Assembly: GCA_017537365.1 (NCBI GenBank)
Contig: JAFYKZ010000026.1
Coordinates: forward strand, 124,001 to 188,000
Direction of reading: 5' to 3'
Length of the DNA: 64,000 nucleotides
DNA from: Clostridia bacterium
GTDB taxonomy: Bacteria > Bacillota > Clostridia > Oscillospirales > Acutalibacteraceae
The notes beneath the pieces are model-generated. The model was not told the origin of the DNA. It saw nothing but the letters and a program-made list of their open reading frames with translations, and did not search any database. The first letter of the stretch is position 1, and each line of letters opens with the position of its first letter. The translations under genes were made by a program, and so were the position numbers. This document shows positions 62,358 to 64,000 of the stretch, piece by piece.

Positions 62358-63893
62358 TTATTTTTTATCCATAACAACCCTATAAAGAATTCCAAACGGT
62401 ATTTCAAAAGTTTCTTTTTCTAAATCGTATTGCAGCCAAAAGCGGTCAAGAGTTATATCTCCAAGTAGATTTTTTTTTGTTCGGGGTGTTTCCAATAAAA
62501 TTTCGTAATATATAATCCCTTTCTTTTCGTATCCTCTACCAGTAAATGTAGAGTTATGATCTATTTTACCATCATAAGAAATGGTTAATATTCCACTAAT
62601 ATCCTCTTCGGTCAATCTTTGAATATTTAATTCAAAAAGATGGTTTTGTGTTTTATTTGCTTTATAAAAACCATCTTTTCCTATTCCAGACCAATTTTCA
62701 TTTTCAAATAACACTTTTGATTTTTCTTTAGTTTGACGCTCTAATTCTGCATTATAATGCTGGTTAAAAGAAAATTCATCATCAGACTTATCATAGGTGA
62801 CTTCCAACTGTTTATATTTATACTTAATAGTTGTGCCTGTTTTTAGTGGCTCTTCAAAGTTTAGTGTATATATTATTTCATTACCATTCTCGATGCCAGT
62901 TCCTATAAAATCAATATCGTTCACAGTTTCATATAAATATGAAACCTCTAAATTACCTATTATGTTTGTATCATTCATTTCTTCGATGGTAATTTCAAAT
63001 CGTCTTGTATTTGTAGAATTCTCGACACCATATCCACTCCAAATCATCGGGTCGGGTTCAGGTTTTAGTAAAACTGCAGCACCTACTCCACCGGCAACAA
63101 CAGTAGCTGCTGTAATTCCAGCTATAAGTTTTTTAGCAGCAAATTTTCCTGCGGTTTTAGCTTCTGCCTTTACGCCTTCTGTAACCGCATTGGCGGCAGC
63201 ATTGGCCGCGGCATAAGTTGCCGATGCAGTACTAGATGTGAGAGAAATACCATTTGATATAGAAATCTCTCTGAACAACCACAACAGTAGAGGAATAACC
63301 CCAGCGCAACGAAGTTTAATTCCGTGCTTCTTCTCGTAACCCTCAACAGCTTCTTTAATTGCTTTTCTACCGTAATTTAATCTACTCTTTACAGTTCCTT
63401 CGGTTACTCCCTGTATCTCAGCTATCTCTTTAACCGATATTTCATCAAAATATCTAAGCATAAGAGCCGAACGCTGTTCTTCAGGAAGCTCATCAATCAT
63501 TTGATTAATAGTTTGTTTTAAATCAGCTTTATCCAAAGCTTCATCAGGAATGAACTCAGCATTTTCTTCTTCAATTGTATCAAATATAGAAAGCCCGTCC
63601 TCATTTTCATCGGCAAGTATATCCCTACGACGCTTAAAATAAGCGGTACACTTATGGTAGGCAATTTGCTTGCTCCAAGAAAGAAAAGAGGCGGGCTCTT
63701 TAAGATTTTGAATTGTTCCAAGTATTTCTATAAAAGCATCCTGCAATAAATCTTCAGCTAAATGATGGTCATTAACAGTCTTATATATATGATAATAAAG
63801 GTCTTTTTGATATGCATCATAGAGAGCAGTAGCAGCATTTTCTTCGCCATTTTGTGCAGCAAGAACTAAAGCTGCTAATTTTTCTGTCTCCAT
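62358..63893 (-). CDS. ECF sigma factor fused to membrane segment and duplicated outer domain
   Basis: 511 residues. Sigma region 2 is at about 22-90 (YDAYQKDLYYHIYKTV, LAEDLLQDAFIEI) and region 4 at about 125-185 (LPEEQRSALMLRYFDEISV, VTEGTVKSRLNYGRKAI). An Ala-rich linker and one membrane helix (about 256-276) lead to a C-terminal half with two similar beta-rich repeats (285-375 and 401-498; each starts WSG.G). The repeats would lie outside the cell if the helix spans the membrane. The sigma and sensing parts are thus on one chain with no separate anti-sigma gene beside it. ATG preceded by AAAGGATG. Confidence 0.85.
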   Translation of the reverse strand: METEKLAALVLAAQNGEENAATALYDAYQKDLYYHIYKTVNDHHLAEDLLQDAFIEILGTIQNLKEPASFLSWSKQIAYHKCTAYFKRRRDILADENEDGLSIFDTIEEENAEFIPDEALDKADLKQTINQMIDELPEEQRSALMLRYFDEISVKEIAEIQGVTEGTVKSRLNYGRKAIKEAVEGYEKKHGIKLRCAGVIPLLLWLFREISISNGISLTSSTASATYAAANAAANAVTEGVKAEAKTAGKFAAKKLIAGITAATVVAGGVGAAVLLKPEPDPMIWSGYGVENSTNTRRFEITIEEMNDTNIIGNLEVSYLYETVNDIDFIGTGIENGNEIIYTLNFEEPLKTGTTIKYKYKQLEVTYDKSDDEFSFNQHYNAELERQTKEKSKVLFENENWSGIGKDGFYKANKTQNHLFELNIQRLTEEDISGILTISYDGKIDHNSTFTGRGYEKKGIIYYEILLETPRTKKNLLGDITLDRFWLQYDLEKETFEIPFGILYRVVMDKK

Positions 63894-64000
63894 AATTTTA
63901 CATCCTTTATAAACATTGTTATATATAATAATTTATTTCAGTATATTAAGCTTTTTATATTATTTAAAAAATAACGGCAATTTTTCCAAGAAAATAATAT
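63894..64000 (-). promoter_or_regulatory. Upstream region of the sigma-factor gene
   Basis: Very AT-rich; several -10-like boxes occur (TATAAA, TATATA) and a weak TTGCCG -35 lies at about 63977-63982. No single promoter can be chosen with confidence, and an autoregulated ECF promoter may lie past the window edge. Confidence 0.3.

Overview
The window is a 64 kb stretch of a low-GC, anaerobic, spore-forming Firmicute, most like a gut or rumen member of Oscillospiraceae/Ruminococcaceae (Clostridia). The evidence is gene content and order. There is a nusB-xseA-xseB-ispA-dxs-tlyA-nadK-argR-recN block, a yabM/spoVB-hup-yabO-yabP-yabQ-divIC-yabR sporulation and division block, and a phoH-ybeY-era-yqzL-recO-mutS2 block. 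An NADH-linked [FeFe]-hydrogenase operon and dockerin/cohesin-type surface proteins fit the same group. No rRNA, tRNA, transposase, phage gene or CRISPR array was seen.

Layout. 1-5.7 kb: a secreted protein cut by the window edge, a dockerin-bearing cell-wall hydrolase, a nicotinamidase-like hydrolase, a DUF1015 protein, a lipoprotein and an alpha/beta hydrolase. 5.7-15.3 kb (minus): a long housekeeping operon from nusB down to tyrS. 15.5-16.6 kb (plus): a membrane-anchored cohesin-like protein. 16.6-22.6 kb (minus): an rRNA methyltransferase, the yabR-divIC-yabQ-yabP-rqcP-hup-spoVB block and a nucleosidase. 22.6-33 kb (minus): hemZ, dtd, relA, recJ, ylmC and several membrane or small proteins. 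33-34.7 kb: ogg and a TtcA-like enzyme, convergent.

34.8-43.0 kb (minus) is one hydrogenase operon. It starts with a NuoE-like subunit and ends with ferredoxin-like, NuoF-like and catalytic [FeFe] subunits. A regulatory-looking module sits in the middle: two DRTGG proteins, two HATPase proteins, a PHP protein and a second, sensory-type [FeFe]-hydrogenase homologue. Divergent from it is a NifU-like/GGGtGRT pair (43.4-45.1 kb) with the codon bias of highly expressed genes. 45-52.2 kb holds accessory genes: a DUF4349 lipoprotein, an XRE regulator with a phased operator array and a Cys-rich microprotein, a histidine phosphatase, a sugar-type oxidoreductase divergent from an AraC regulator, and two lipoproteins. 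52.3-60.5 kb (plus) is phoH (frameshifted), ybeY, era, a 278-bp structured element, yqzL, recO, mutS2, an MFS transporter and two proteins of unknown function. 60.5-64 kb (minus) carries a membrane protein, a J-domain zinc-ribbon protein and an ECF sigma factor fused to a membrane segment and a duplicated outer domain.

The most unusual feature is the element at 54765-55042 between era and yqzL. It has 14-bp perfect terminal inverted repeats flanked by TA and a nested multibranch fold. One end also resembles a tRNA acceptor stem plus T-arm on the minus strand. Many start codons were moved from the longest open frame to the codon that follows a ribosome-binding site; this is stated in each entry.
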